A stretch of 12,310 bases of DNA from Bacillota bacterium. Its GTDB lineage: Bacteria; Bacillota; Clostridia; Lachnospirales; Lachnospiraceae. The stretch is from assembly GCA_023399455.1 (NCBI GenBank), contig JAEWPN010000064.1, positions 1 to 12,310 of the forward strand, given 5' to 3'. Under the pieces are notes generated by a model, which did not search any database, was not told the DNA's origin, and saw only the letters and a list, made by a program, of their open reading frames with translations. Every line of letters begins with the position of its first letter. Position 1 is the first letter of the stretch. The translations under genes and the position numbers were made by a program. Positions 1-6,857 of this stretch are shown one piece after another.

Positions 1-434
1 CCGTCTTCTTCTCCGCCGATAGAACCAACTTCAGCTTCGATAGAGATTCCCTTTGCGTGAGACGCCGCAACTAATTCCGTCGTCTTTTCTACGTTCTCAG
101 CGATCGGATAATGAGAACCGTCGAACATTACGGATGAAAAGCCTGCTTCGATGCACTTATAGCAGTGATCGTAGCTGCCGTGATCCAAGTGAAGAGCAAC
201 GGGAACTGTAATATTCAAGCCTTTGATCAAACCGTTCACCATGCCAACTACCGTATCATATCCGCCCATGTATTTTCCTGCTCCTTCGGATACACCGAGA
301 ATAACAGGAGAATTGTTTTCCTGAGCTGTCAAAAGAACTGCTTTTGTCCACTCAAGGTTGTTGATGTTGAACTGTCCTACCGCATAATGGCCGGCTTTTG
401 CTTTTTGAAGCATTTCTGTAGCTGAAACTAACAT
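1..434 (-). CDS. fba: Class II fructose-1,6-bisphosphate aldolase, N-terminal part (runs off left edge)
   Basis: Zinc-dependent aldolase that cleaves fructose-1,6-bisphosphate to dihydroxyacetone phosphate and glyceraldehyde-3-phosphate, and runs in reverse in gluconeogenesis; cytosolic. The first 144 codons are present. The protein starts [15 protein letters not shown] and then has the class II pattern [10 protein letters not shown] (residues 18-27). LHLDHG at 81-86 carries the catalytic Asp84 and zinc-ligand His85. VMFDGSHYP (102-110) and EAEVGSIGG (133-141) are further family blocks. The start at 434 is preceded by GGAGGTA six bases upstream. The length seen matches roughly the first half of a protein of usually 280-310 residues. 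The gene is monocistronic from its left side as far as can be seen: a promoter lies just upstream, and the lipid kinase gene ends 174 bp before it. Identity is secure; the C-terminal half is outside the window. Confidence 0.97.
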   Translation of the reverse strand, partial: MLVSATEMLQKAKAGHYAVGQFNINNLEWTKAVLLTAQENNSPVILGVSEGAGKYMGGYDTVVGMVNGLIKGLNITVPVALHLDHGSYDHCYKCIEAGFSSVMFDGSHYPIAENVEKTTELVAASHAKGISIEAEVGSIGGEED

Positions 435-478
435 TTTATTTACCTCCATATAATAAATTTATCAAATTCACCGAACCT

Positions 479-507
479 ATTATACCCCATTCACGCCAAA
501 AAGGAAA
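479..507 (-). promoter_or_regulatory. Probable fba promoter
   Basis: On the minus strand a perfect -10 box TATAAT lies at 479-484, 45 bp before the fba start codon. The best -35 candidate at 17-bp spacing is TTTCCT (502-507), which is poor. An expected start of transcription near 472 would give a leader of roughly 38 nt containing the GGAGG site. The -10 is seen directly; its use as a promoter is inferred. Confidence 0.6.
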
Positions 508-608
508 CATTAAAGCTATAAAAAATGTGTAAAATAGGGAAAAATGCGAAAACAGGCATCTTTCAGACAATCCCCCGATTAAAAAAGCGTTATCATTCGA
601 ATCCGTCT

Positions 609-1535
609 CTATTTTACCGGCCCTTCTATCCTGGCCGCATTCTTTCCCGGCACCCTGATTCTCACCGCCTGTTTCATATTATGAATGCTCACACTTTTAT
701 GATTCCCGCCGAATTCCCCATCCAAGGTCCATGGAATCTCACTATCGGATTCAAAAGTAACCGACGACGTTTTAAAACAATACATATAATCCGTATTGAT
801 ATTCCGGTTCAAAAGGGCCGCCATAATATTATTGAGTTCCAAAGGATTAGAAGGCATCTTAATCAAGGTCACCTCGAACTCCCCGTCATCCAGTTCCACA
901 TATTTGCCGGTAATCCGCTTAAAGCCTCCCACCGAAATGGAATTGGTCACCATACCGAAGATGAACTCCTCCTCCAGTGTCACGTCGTCGTATCTGACCT
1001 TAAGCTTATAGGATTTGATGCTTGGTATTCTCTTCATTCCTTCCAGAATATACGCCATATGCCCGAGCACATTTTTCACATCCTGACTGGTCCCGTAGGA
1101 CACGTCTGTAAAAAGTCCGAACGCCGCAATATAGACAAAGCTTTCCTTATTGAAAGCTCCTACATCACAAGCGTAATCCTTCCCCTTTACGATGGCCTGT
1201 GCCGCCTTCAGCATATCCTTGGGTATTCCGAGGCTTTCCGCGAAATCGTTGGTGCTGCCTGCCGGAATATAGCCGATAGGAATCTGTTTTGTGCTGCGAA
1301 GCATACCGTTTACCACCTCATCCAATGTGCCGTCACCGCCGCAGCAAACGAGAATGTCATATCTGTCCTTCTTATTCTGAACTGCACATACCGCGTCCCC
1401 CTCGCACTGCGTGGGATATACGGCAACCTCATATCCGGCCTTAACGAATACGTCTATGATGTCCTGGAGCTTATTTCTAATCTTCGCCTTCCCCGAACGG
1501 GGATTAAATACAAAAAGCATCTCTTTATCAGTCAT
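609..1535 (-). CDS. Diacylglycerol kinase family lipid kinase (YegS/DagK/BmrU-like)
   Basis: Predicted ATP-dependent lipid kinase acting on membrane lipid such as diacylglycerol, recycling it to phosphatidic acid at the cytoplasmic face of the membrane. The 308-residue length is typical of the family. Visible motifs: NPRSGK at 11-16, the nucleotide-binding GGDGT at 66-70 followed by LDEVVNG, PAGSTNDFA at 91-99 (the family's GTxNDFA block), and LDGE at 271-274 near the end of the C-terminal beta-sandwich. No transmembrane segment is evident, as in other soluble family members. The start at 1535 (MTDKEM) was chosen because AAGGGGAA lies just upstream. A TTG-initiated frame extending to 1589 would have no comparable site. 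It has its own promoter (1598-1626), so it is probably a separate unit from the upstream HPr-like gene. The exact substrate cannot be told from sequence; close relatives include sphingosine/ceramide-type kinases, so I give no gene symbol. Confidence 0.92.
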   Translation of the reverse strand: MTDKEMLFVFNPRSGKAKIRNKLQDIIDVFVKAGYEVAVYPTQCEGDAVCAVQNKKDRYDILVCCGGDGTLDEVVNGMLRSTKQIPIGYIPAGSTNDFAESLGIPKDMLKAAQAIVKGKDYACDVGAFNKESFVYIAAFGLFTDVSYGTSQDVKNVLGHMAYILEGMKRIPSIKSYKLKVRYDDVTLEEEFIFGMVTNSISVGGFKRITGKYVELDDGEFEVTLIKMPSNPLELNNIMAALLNRNINTDYMYCFKTSSVTFESDSEIPWTLDGEFGGNHKSVSIHNMKQAVRIRVPGKNAARIEGPVK

Positions 1536-1597
1536 ATCGTTCCCCTTTTCAATCTTAAATTTCACAAAGTTGAAAGCTGCAAGCGTCAAAATGAAGT

Positions 1598-1626
1598 TTT
1601 ATCGCATTTTGTGTACATCATGTCAC
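1598..1626 (-). promoter_or_regulatory. Probable promoter of the lipid kinase gene
   Basis: On the minus strand -35 GTGACA (1621-1626) and -10 GATAAA (1598-1603) are separated by exactly 17 bp. The -10 is preceded by TGC, an extended -10 element. The predicted transcription start is near 1591, about 55 nt before the start codon at 1535. It lies downstream of the 1660-1681 hairpin, which fits a boundary between the HPr-like operon and this gene. Confidence 0.6.
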
Positions 1627-1659
1627 AGCTTAGCCAAAGGTTAAACTGTAACACTAAAT

Positions 1660-1681
1660 CGGAGCATCCTAAGATGCTCCG
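1660..1681 (-). terminator. Perfect 9-bp stem-loop at end of hprK-crh operon, possible terminator
   Basis: CGGAGCATC, four-base loop, then GATGCTCCG: a perfect 9-bp inverted repeat with 6 G/C pairs, placed about 90 bp past the stop of the HPr-like gene and just before the lipid kinase promoter. On the minus strand it is followed by ATTTAGTG rather than a clean T-tract, so intrinsic termination would be inefficient. It could instead be a 3' stabilising hairpin. The stem is seen directly; the terminator role is inferred from position. Confidence 0.45.
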
Positions 1682-1699
1682 CGTTAAGTCATTATTCTC

Positions 1700-1762
1700 T
1701 ATGGAGGCAACGAGCCAAATGGTCAAGCTAGCATGCCCGTTCGGCGACTGCCGTGGATCATA
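1700..1762. repeat. Structured imperfect palindrome downstream of HPr-like gene
   Basis: Three stacked arms can be read. An outer TATG/CATA lies at 1700-1703/1759-1762, and a perfect GGCA/TGCC at 1706-1709/1749-1752. An inner 12-bp arm at 1714-1725/1734-1745 has one G-T wobble and two mismatches. An asymmetric internal loop ACGA/GAC separates the two inner stems. The terminal loop contains the palindrome GCTAGC. It begins about 10 bp after the stop of the HPr-like gene and would be in the operon's 3' untranslated RNA. It could be a dispersed palindromic repeat, a small structured RNA or an mRNA 3' element; only one copy is present in the window. Confidence 0.5.
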
Positions 1763-1771
1763 TATGAAATT

Positions 1772-2035
1772 TTAGCTTACTTTTCCTTTTAATAAATACT
1801 CTTCGATATCCGCTACTGCCTGCGTCTCATCCTGACCGTCGGCAATAACCGTTACCGTTTCACCGCTATCAAGCCCTAAGCTCATCATACCCATGATGCT
1901 CTTCGCATTCACCTTTTTTCCTTCGGATTCAATGTAAACGGAGCAGGCATGCTTACTTGCCACCTGTACCAATACTGCCACCGGTCTAGCCTCTAACCCT
2001 GTAGGCAATTGAATCTTCATCACTTTCTCAATCAT
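1772..2035 (-). CDS. crh: HPr-like regulatory protein lacking His15 (Crh-like)
   Basis: Small 87-residue HPr-fold protein. In true HPr the sequence around residue 15 is GIHARP, and His15 carries phosphate from enzyme I. Here it is TGLEARP (12-18), with Glu at position 15, encoded GAG. The regulatory block KSIMGMMSLG is intact, with Ser46 as the HprK target. This combination matches Bacillus Crh, which has Gln at 15 and acts only as a Ser46-phosphorylated corepressor of CcpA-type regulators. It should not carry sugar-transport phosphate. A separate true ptsH is therefore expected elsewhere in the genome. Its place directly after whiA matches the whiA-crh order known from Bacillus, and its kinase gene hprK heads the same cluster. 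The start at 2035 has AAAGGAGG seven bases upstream, and the gene begins 15 bp after whiA ends. The HPr fold is certain; Crh-type function is inferred. Confidence 0.9.
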   Translation of the reverse strand: MIEKVMKIQLPTGLEARPVAVLVQVASKHACSVYIESEGKKVNAKSIMGMMSLGLDSGETVTVIADGQDETQAVADIEEYLLKGKVS

Positions 2036-2050
2036 AACGTCTCCTCCTTT

Positions 2051-2995
2051 TTAACTTCTAAGCCTGTCAGCCAGCTCACTTAATTTCCTAAGTCTATGGT
2101 TCATCCCCGATTTTCCAACCGGAGGTTCTAAGATTTGTCCTAATTCCTTTAATGTTGCATCCGGATATTCTAATCTTATTTGTGCCGCTTCTCTTATGTT
2201 ATCTGGTAGATTCTGAAATCCATAATGATCCCTAATCAGGAGGATGTCCTCTATCTGTTTGGATGATGCGTTTACCGTCTTGGTAATATTAGCCGTTTCG
2301 CAATTTACCTTCCTATTTATGGAACCTCGCATTTCCTTTATAATCCTGTAATTCTCGAAATTCATAAGGGAAACATGGGCTTCCATGATATTTAATAAAT
2401 CTGCTATGCTGGCGCCTTCTTTTAAGTACACCACATAATATTTCTTTCTTATTACGATTTTTGCCTCCACTTGAAAGCTCTGTATCAGAGATTGAAGGCG
2501 AACAGCTTGTTCTTCATAGGAACAGACAAATTCTAAATGATAGCTTTTTTCCGGGTCGCTCATGGAACCCGTGCAAAGAAAAGTTCCCCGCAGAAATGCC
2601 CTTTTACAGCAGGAATTTTTGATTAACAACGGATTTACTCCGTTCTCCGTAGCCTTTCGAATTCCGTTTTTCTCATACATTTTAACAGCCTGAAGAACTT
2701 TATCAACCCGTTCTCTTCCCGTAAACAACGTAATATATGTATGATTTCTATACTCCTCCAAAAGCTCTTTAAAAGCGATATCAGTATATATATTAAAGGT
2801 TTTCTTCAATAATGTAAAGACCTTTCTGATAACTGCCTCATTTTCTGTCTGAAGGCAGAGCCTCATATCCGATTCCGGACTGCCCTCTAATTTGCCAAAG
2901 AAGCTGATAATCGCCGCCAGTTCTGCCAGCTGGCAATGCCTGGACGGACTTACATTCCTTGATAATTCTTCTTTTACTTCCGCGGAAAAAGACAT
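2051..2995 (-). CDS. whiA: DNA-binding protein WhiA
   Basis: WhiA-family protein with a degenerate LAGLIDADG homing-endonuclease-like N-terminal region joined to a C-terminal helix-turn-helix. In actinomycetes it activates sporulation/division genes; in Bacillus it binds the nucleoid and influences division. The 314 residues are the usual length. Family marks: MSFSAEVKEELSR at the N-terminus, the CKRAFLRGTFLCTGSMSDP block (130-147) followed by KSYHLEF, ETANITKTVNAS (233-244), and the C-terminal HTH TLKELGQILEPPVGKSGMNH (281-300) followed by RLRKLSELA. The start codon lies 2 bp past the rapZ stop, and its ribosome site (AGGGGG) is inside the last codons of rapZ, so translation is probably coupled. 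In many Firmicutes yvcK sits between rapZ and whiA; here it is absent from that place. Identity is firm; its target genes in this organism are unknown. Confidence 0.96.
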   Translation of the reverse strand: MSFSAEVKEELSRNVSPSRHCQLAELAAIISFFGKLEGSPESDMRLCLQTENEAVIRKVFTLLKKTFNIYTDIAFKELLEEYRNHTYITLFTGRERVDKVLQAVKMYEKNGIRKATENGVNPLLIKNSCCKRAFLRGTFLCTGSMSDPEKSYHLEFVCSYEEQAVRLQSLIQSFQVEAKIVIRKKYYVVYLKEGASIADLLNIMEAHVSLMNFENYRIIKEMRGSINRKVNCETANITKTVNASSKQIEDILLIRDHYGFQNLPDNIREAAQIRLEYPDATLKELGQILEPPVGKSGMNHRLRKLSELADRLRS

Positions 2996-2997
2996 AA

Positions 2998-3861
2998 TTA
3001 TGCCCCCTGCTTCACATCTCTGTGATAAATCTTAAGTCCATAATTTCCCTGATTCTTCATACGCTTGTACAATTCGTTCGCCAGCGTCACGCTTCTGTGT
3101 TTTCCGCCGGTACAGCCTATTCCTATTACCAGCTGGTATTTTCCTTCCTTCACATAATTCGGGATTAAAAATAGAATCATATCCTCCAGCTTCTGTAGAA
3201 ATTCCTCTGCCTCGGGAAAGCTCATGACGTATTCTTGAATCGCCGGATCGTTGCCGGTCTGGTGCTTCAGCTCATCGATATAATAAGGGTTCGGCAGGAA
3301 GCGGACATCGAAAACTAAATCGGCGTCTGCCGGCATGCCGTTTTTAAAGCCGAAGGAAAGAATCGTCACCATAAGGCTGTTATATTCCTCGTTCATAACA
3401 AATATCCTATCGATTTCTTCCTTCAGTTCTCTAGTCAGCACATTTGAGGTATCCAGTACGTAATCCGCATGTTCTTTCACCGTCTTAAGAATATCTCTTT
3501 CCTTATGAATGCCGTCCTCCACCCGTCCCTCAGGGGAAAGGGGATGCATCCGCCTCGATTCCTTATAGCGTTTTAACAGCACCTGTTCCGAAGCATCCAT
3601 AAACAGGATTTCATATAAATAACCGTTTTTCTTCAGGTTCTCTAACGTCTTCCAGACCTCTTCGAAGGGCTGATCCGCACGGACATCCAAGCCCAACGCG
3701 ACCTTATTGATTTCCGAGTTGGGAGTAGCGATTAACTCTACAAATTTTTCTATCAAAGGAACGGGCAGATTATCCACACAATAGAAGCCTGCGTCCTCCA
3801 GCATCTTAAGAGCCGTTCTCTTTCCGCCGCCGCTCATTCCGGTCACTATCACGAATCTCAT
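2998..3861 (-). CDS. rapZ: RapZ-family nucleotide- and RNA-binding regulator (YvcJ)
   Basis: RapZ/YvcJ family P-loop protein of 287 residues, the usual size. In Escherichia coli RapZ delivers small RNA GlmZ to RNase E and senses glucosamine-6-phosphate; in Bacillus YvcJ is a nucleotide hydrolase with an uncertain role. The N-terminal P-loop is at 8-15, followed by LEDAGFYCVDNLP (21-33), a family hallmark. ILFMDA (85-90) is a Walker-B-like strand. RFLPNPY (187-193) and CTGGKHRSV (250-258) belong to the C-terminal effector- and RNA-binding domain. Oddity: the P-loop reads GMSGGGKRT, so Arg15 replaces the Ser/Thr that normally helps hold magnesium, with Thr at the next position. The start at 3861 has GGAGG eight bases upstream. 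It lies 17 bp after murB and overlaps the whiA ribosome site, consistent with one transcript. RNA-binding function in clostridia is inferred only from family. Confidence 0.95.
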   Translation of the reverse strand: MRFVIVTGMSGGGKRTALKMLEDAGFYCVDNLPVPLIEKFVELIATPNSEINKVALGLDVRADQPFEEVWKTLENLKKNGYLYEILFMDASEQVLLKRYKESRRMHPLSPEGRVEDGIHKERDILKTVKEHADYVLDTSNVLTRELKEEIDRIFVMNEEYNSLMVTILSFGFKNGMPADADLVFDVRFLPNPYYIDELKHQTGNDPAIQEYVMSFPEAEEFLQKLEDMILFLIPNYVKEGKYQLVIGIGCTGGKHRSVTLANELYKRMKNQGNYGLKIYHRDVKQGA

Positions 3862-3878
3862 ATGCTTTTCCTCCGTAT

Positions 3879-4790
3879 TTAAAAGTCTCCCAGGTAAATA
3901 ACTTCCCTTTCCAGCGTCACGCCGGACAGCTCCTTCACGCGCTCCTGCACGGTCTCGATGAGCTTGCGCACATCAGCCGCGGTAGCGTCTCCTGTATTCA
4001 CTATAAAACCGCAGTGCTTATCGGATACCATCGCTCCGCCTATCCGATATCCCTTAAGGCCTGCATCCATGATCAGCTTGCCTGCAAAATGTCCCTCAGG
4101 GCGCTTAAATGTGCTTCCCGCGCTGCCCAATTCCAAAGGCTGCTTCTCCTGACGCCTTGCCGCCAAATCCTCCATTTTGCTCTTTATTTCTTCCTTATCG
4201 CCTGCAGAAAGCTTAAGTACCGCTTCCGTAACGATAAAGGGGCGGTTCTTGATTACACTGGTGCGGTAGCCGAATTCCATCGTATCGTTATCCAGCGTCA
4301 TTATTTCTCCGCTTCTGTCCATGACCTCTACGGTTTCCACTATCTGTTTCATTTCGCCATCATAGGCTCCGGCGTTCATTACTATACCGCCGCCGATCGT
4401 TCCCGGTATGCCCGAAGCGAACTCCATACCGGTCAGCCCATGGGCCAGTGCCTCCTGCGCCGCACTGGATATGAGCACTCCCGCGGGAACACGCATTTTT
4501 TCCCCCTCCACCGACATGCTTCCCATCTCGCTGCCCATCTTAACAACAATGCCTGAATATCCTCTATCTCCCACTAACAGATTGCTGCCGTTGCCGAGTA
4601 TAAAATAGTCCTGCCCGGTAGCCTGTAGAATCGGCACCAGCTTTAATAGCTGCTCCTTGCTTTCTATTTTCACTAAGCATTTAGCATTTCCGCCTACACG
4701 AAAAGTAGTATGACTGCTCATGGGTTCATCGAATAATATGTTCTCCTGAGGCACTATCTGCTTTATATAATTGTAAATTGATGAATTCAC
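3879..4790 (-). CDS. murB: UDP-N-acetylenolpyruvoylglucosamine reductase
   Basis: FAD-dependent enzyme of the second committed step of peptidoglycan synthesis, reducing UDP-GlcNAc-enolpyruvate to UDP-N-acetylmuramate with NADPH; cytosolic. The 303 residues fit the short type II MurB of Firmicutes. FAD-site motifs are TTFRVGG (28-34), GNGSNLLV (66-73) and SGIPGTIGG (126-134). The active site includes GYRTS with Arg176, the proton-donor Ser226 in AGSTFKRP (224-231), and a C-terminal Glu296 in LEREV. The initiation codon is GTG at 4790, preceded by AGGGG seven bases upstream, a weaker site than those of its neighbours, so its translation may be lower. It follows glucokinase by 49 bp and precedes rapZ by 17 bp. 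Its place in an operon with HprK and RapZ suggests coordination of wall precursor supply with sugar flux. Confidence 0.97.
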   Translation of the reverse strand: MNSSIYNYIKQIVPQENILFDEPMSSHTTFRVGGNAKCLVKIESKEQLLKLVPILQATGQDYFILGNGSNLLVGDRGYSGIVVKMGSEMGSMSVEGEKMRVPAGVLISSAAQEALAHGLTGMEFASGIPGTIGGGIVMNAGAYDGEMKQIVETVEVMDRSGEIMTLDNDTMEFGYRTSVIKNRPFIVTEAVLKLSAGDKEEIKSKMEDLAARRQEKQPLELGSAGSTFKRPEGHFAGKLIMDAGLKGYRIGGAMVSDKHCGFIVNTGDATAADVRKLIETVQERVKELSGVTLEREVIYLGDF

Positions 4791-4839
4791 CTTAAGACCC
4801 CTGCCTGTTTTTTATTATGGTATGTAGCTGCCTGCCATC

Positions 4840-5784
4840 TTATTCCAATACAAGCTTGGCTGCTCCATAAATTCCGGCGTCGTTCCCCAGCGTCGCCAAT
4901 GCAAACTCTACATTTTTACAGCCTTTAAACACTGTTTTGTTAAAATATGGTTTTATATAATCGAATAAAATATCTCCGGCTTTCGATACGCCTCCTCCGA
5001 TAACAAAAATCTCCGGGTTCACCACTCCTGCGATAACACCCAGACCCTTTCCCAGATATTCTCCGAATTTTTCCGCTATCTGAATAGCTACCGCATCGTT
5101 TTCCTTTACCGCATCGAAAACGGCCTTTGCCGAAAGTGCTTCCACCGGTCTGTTCCGCAAGATGCTGGGCTCCGAAGTAGCCTCCAGGGCTCTCCTTGCC
5201 AGTCTTACTACACCGGTAGCGGAAGCATATTCTTCCAGACATCCTGTATTGCCACAGCCGCACACCTCTGTTTCACCATCCTGCACGTGGATATGTCCGA
5301 TTTCACCGCCCCCTCCGTTAGCGCCCGTTAAAATCTCTCCGTTTACAATGATTCCGCCGCCTACGCCCGTTCCGAGGGTTACAGCAACCAGATTCTTACA
5401 GCCTTTTCCGCCGCCCTTCCACATCTCGCCCAGAGCGGCAACATTAGCATCATTTCCTGCCTTTACTTTCATATCGAGAAGTCCAGCCAAGGTATCCCTG
5501 ATACTGAAGGTTCCCCAGCCAAGGTTCACGGCAACATATACCGTACCCTCTGCATCGATCGGACCGGGAGCTCCCAATCCTACGCCGATGACCTCGTCCC
5601 TGGGAATACTCTTCTCTTTCATCTTTCGCTGAATACTCTCAGCTACGTCGGGAAGAATCTTTTCCCCTCCATTCTCCGTCTTTGTGGGCACTTCCCATTT
5701 ATCCAGAAGTTCTCCGTCCTTATTAAAAAGTCCTAATTTTATCGTGGTTCCTCCCACATCTACGCCAAACACATATTTACTCAT
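4840..5784 (-). CDS. glcK: ROK-family glucokinase
   Basis: ATP-dependent kinase phosphorylating free glucose to glucose-6-phosphate, feeding glycolysis from intracellular sugars not brought in by the PTS. 314 residues. ATP-site DVGGTT (9-14), sugar/catalytic segment NDAN (111-114) with the expected base Asp112, phosphate-binding LGTGVGGGI (137-145), then EIGHIHV (161-167) and the ROK zinc motif CGCGNTGCLEEYAS (175-188); zinc ligands are expected to be His164, Cys175, Cys177 and Cys182. IGGGVSKAG (262-270) is the second nucleotide-binding block. The ATG at 5784 has only a modest purine stretch (AAGGGATAA) upstream and starts 20 bp after hprK. All key residues for sugar kinase rather than ROK repressor are present, and there is no N-terminal helix-turn-helix. 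Glucose is the most likely substrate, but some ROK kinases prefer mannose or allose. Confidence 0.93.
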   Translation of the reverse strand: MSKYVFGVDVGGTTIKLGLFNKDGELLDKWEVPTKTENGGEKILPDVAESIQRKMKEKSIPRDEVIGVGLGAPGPIDAEGTVYVAVNLGWGTFSIRDTLAGLLDMKVKAGNDANVAALGEMWKGGGKGCKNLVAVTLGTGVGGGIIVNGEILTGANGGGGEIGHIHVQDGETEVCGCGNTGCLEEYASATGVVRLARRALEATSEPSILRNRPVEALSAKAVFDAVKENDAVAIQIAEKFGEYLGKGLGVIAGVVNPEIFVIGGGVSKAGDILFDYIKPYFNKTVFKGCKNVEFALATLGNDAGIYGAAKLVLE

Positions 5785-5804
5785 CCCAGCTTATCCCTTC
5801 TCGG

Positions 5805-6749
5805 TTATTCCTCATCATCTTCGTCTCTGCGCCTTGCCAGAGAGTTCTGCACGCGGGTATAAAGCTCCTGCGCCGCATTATAGCCCATTTTCTTCTGTCT
5901 GTGGTTAGCCGCTGCCGATTCACAGATAATCGCCAGATTACGTCCCGGCCTTATAGGAATATTATGGCATACTATCTTATTTCCCAGATATTCGGTATGT
6001 TCCTCTTCCAGTCCAAGCCTATCGTATTCCTTATCTTTATCCCAGTCTTCCAACCGGATTACCAAATCGATGCTCTGGGTATCCTTTACGCTGGATACAC
6101 CGAACAATGACTTTACATCAACGATTCCGATTCCTCGCAGCTCTATAAAATGCTTCGTAATATCGGGGGCGGAACCGATCAAAGTATCATCGCTTACTTT
6201 TCTGATCTCTACTACATCATCCGTTACAAGCCGGTGGCCCCTCTTGATCAGCTCCAGTGCCGCCTCCGACTTACCTATACCGCTTTCGCCCGTAATCAGC
6301 ACGCCTTCGCCGTACACGTCTACAAGAACACCATGAACGGAGATACACGGTGCCAATTTCACATTCAGCCACCGGATAATCTCGGCAGTAAAATTGGAGG
6401 TCGCCTTCTTCGTCATAAGGATAGGTACCTCATGCTTCAGCGCTACTTGTAAAAAGAAGGGGTCAGGCTGCAGCTCTCGGCAGAAGACAATGACCGGAAT
6501 ATCGCACGAAAGAAGCTTGTTGTAAACCTCTTCCTTATATCCCTGCGTCAACCCCTGCATGTACGTATATTCCACAAATCCGATAATCTGCAGACGGGTG
6601 GCCTCGAAATGCTCAAAATAACCTGCCATCTGTAAAGCCGGTCTGTTGATGTCCGGCTGGGTAATTTTCACCTTCGAAATATCCAGCTCCGGCGTCAGAT
6701 TCTCAAGCTTCATTTTGTCGATAATCTCTTTTAGACTTACACTTGCCAT
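5805..6749 (-). CDS. hprK: HPr kinase/phosphorylase
   Basis: Bifunctional enzyme that phosphorylates Ser46 of HPr and Crh when glycolytic intermediates and ATP are high, and removes the phosphate by phosphorolysis when inorganic phosphate rises. It is the sensor for carbon catabolite repression in Firmicutes. 314 residues from the chosen start, the usual length. Visible: SVHGVLVDVYG with His139, Walker A GESGIGKS (154-161), Asp177/Asp178 in LVTDDVV, and the HprK/P signature around ELRGIGIVDVKSLFG (203-217). The C-terminus is a short acidic run (RDEDDEE). The start at 6749 (MASVSLKEI) was preferred because AGGAG lies six bases upstream; an in-frame TTG at 6770 overlaps that site and is unlikely. 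It heads the cluster hprK-glcK-murB-rapZ-whiA-crh, behind a strong promoter at 6811-6839. Its own substrate-like protein, the Ser46-bearing HPr homologue, is the last gene of the cluster. Confidence 0.97.
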   Translation of the reverse strand: MASVSLKEIIDKMKLENLTPELDISKVKITQPDINRPALQMAGYFEHFEATRLQIIGFVEYTYMQGLTQGYKEEVYNKLLSCDIPVIVFCRELQPDPFFLQVALKHEVPILMTKKATSNFTAEIIRWLNVKLAPCISVHGVLVDVYGEGVLITGESGIGKSEAALELIKRGHRLVTDDVVEIRKVSDDTLIGSAPDITKHFIELRGIGIVDVKSLFGVSSVKDTQSIDLVIRLEDWDKDKEYDRLGLEEEHTEYLGNKIVCHNIPIRPGRNLAIICESAAANHRQKKMGYNAAQELYTRVQNSLARRRDEDDEE

Positions 6750-6810
6750 AACCTTCTCCTTTTTCCTCAATATAGTATCTTATACCATCTCAATACTTAA
6801 TATTCTATAA

Positions 6811-6839
6811 ATTCTAACATAGAAACTTCACAATATCAA
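6811..6839 (-). promoter_or_regulatory. Strong predicted promoter of the hprK operon
   Basis: On the minus strand -35 TTGATA (6834-6839), 17-bp spacer and -10 TAGAAT (6811-6816), the latter preceded by TGT as an extended -10. Predicted start near 6804 leaves a leader of about 55 nt before hprK. This is one of the two best sigma-A-like promoters in the window. No catabolite-responsive element is obvious next to it. A 20-bp palindrome lies 18 bp upstream of the -35. Confidence 0.75.
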
Positions 6840-6857
6840 TAAACGAACTCGGAAAAC

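Noticed and set aside
540..563. Possible terminator after the lipid kinase gene
   Set aside because: Only an A/T-rich 8-bp stem with a G-T pair and an 8-base loop, ahead of TTTTTCCC; too weak to list as a feature.
525..1775. A plus-strand open frame of 416 codons across the lipid kinase and the intergenic hairpins
   Set aside because: It is antisense to a well-supported kinase with GGDGT and NPRSGK motifs, has no recognisable domain and no ribosome site, and reads through the structured intergenic region.
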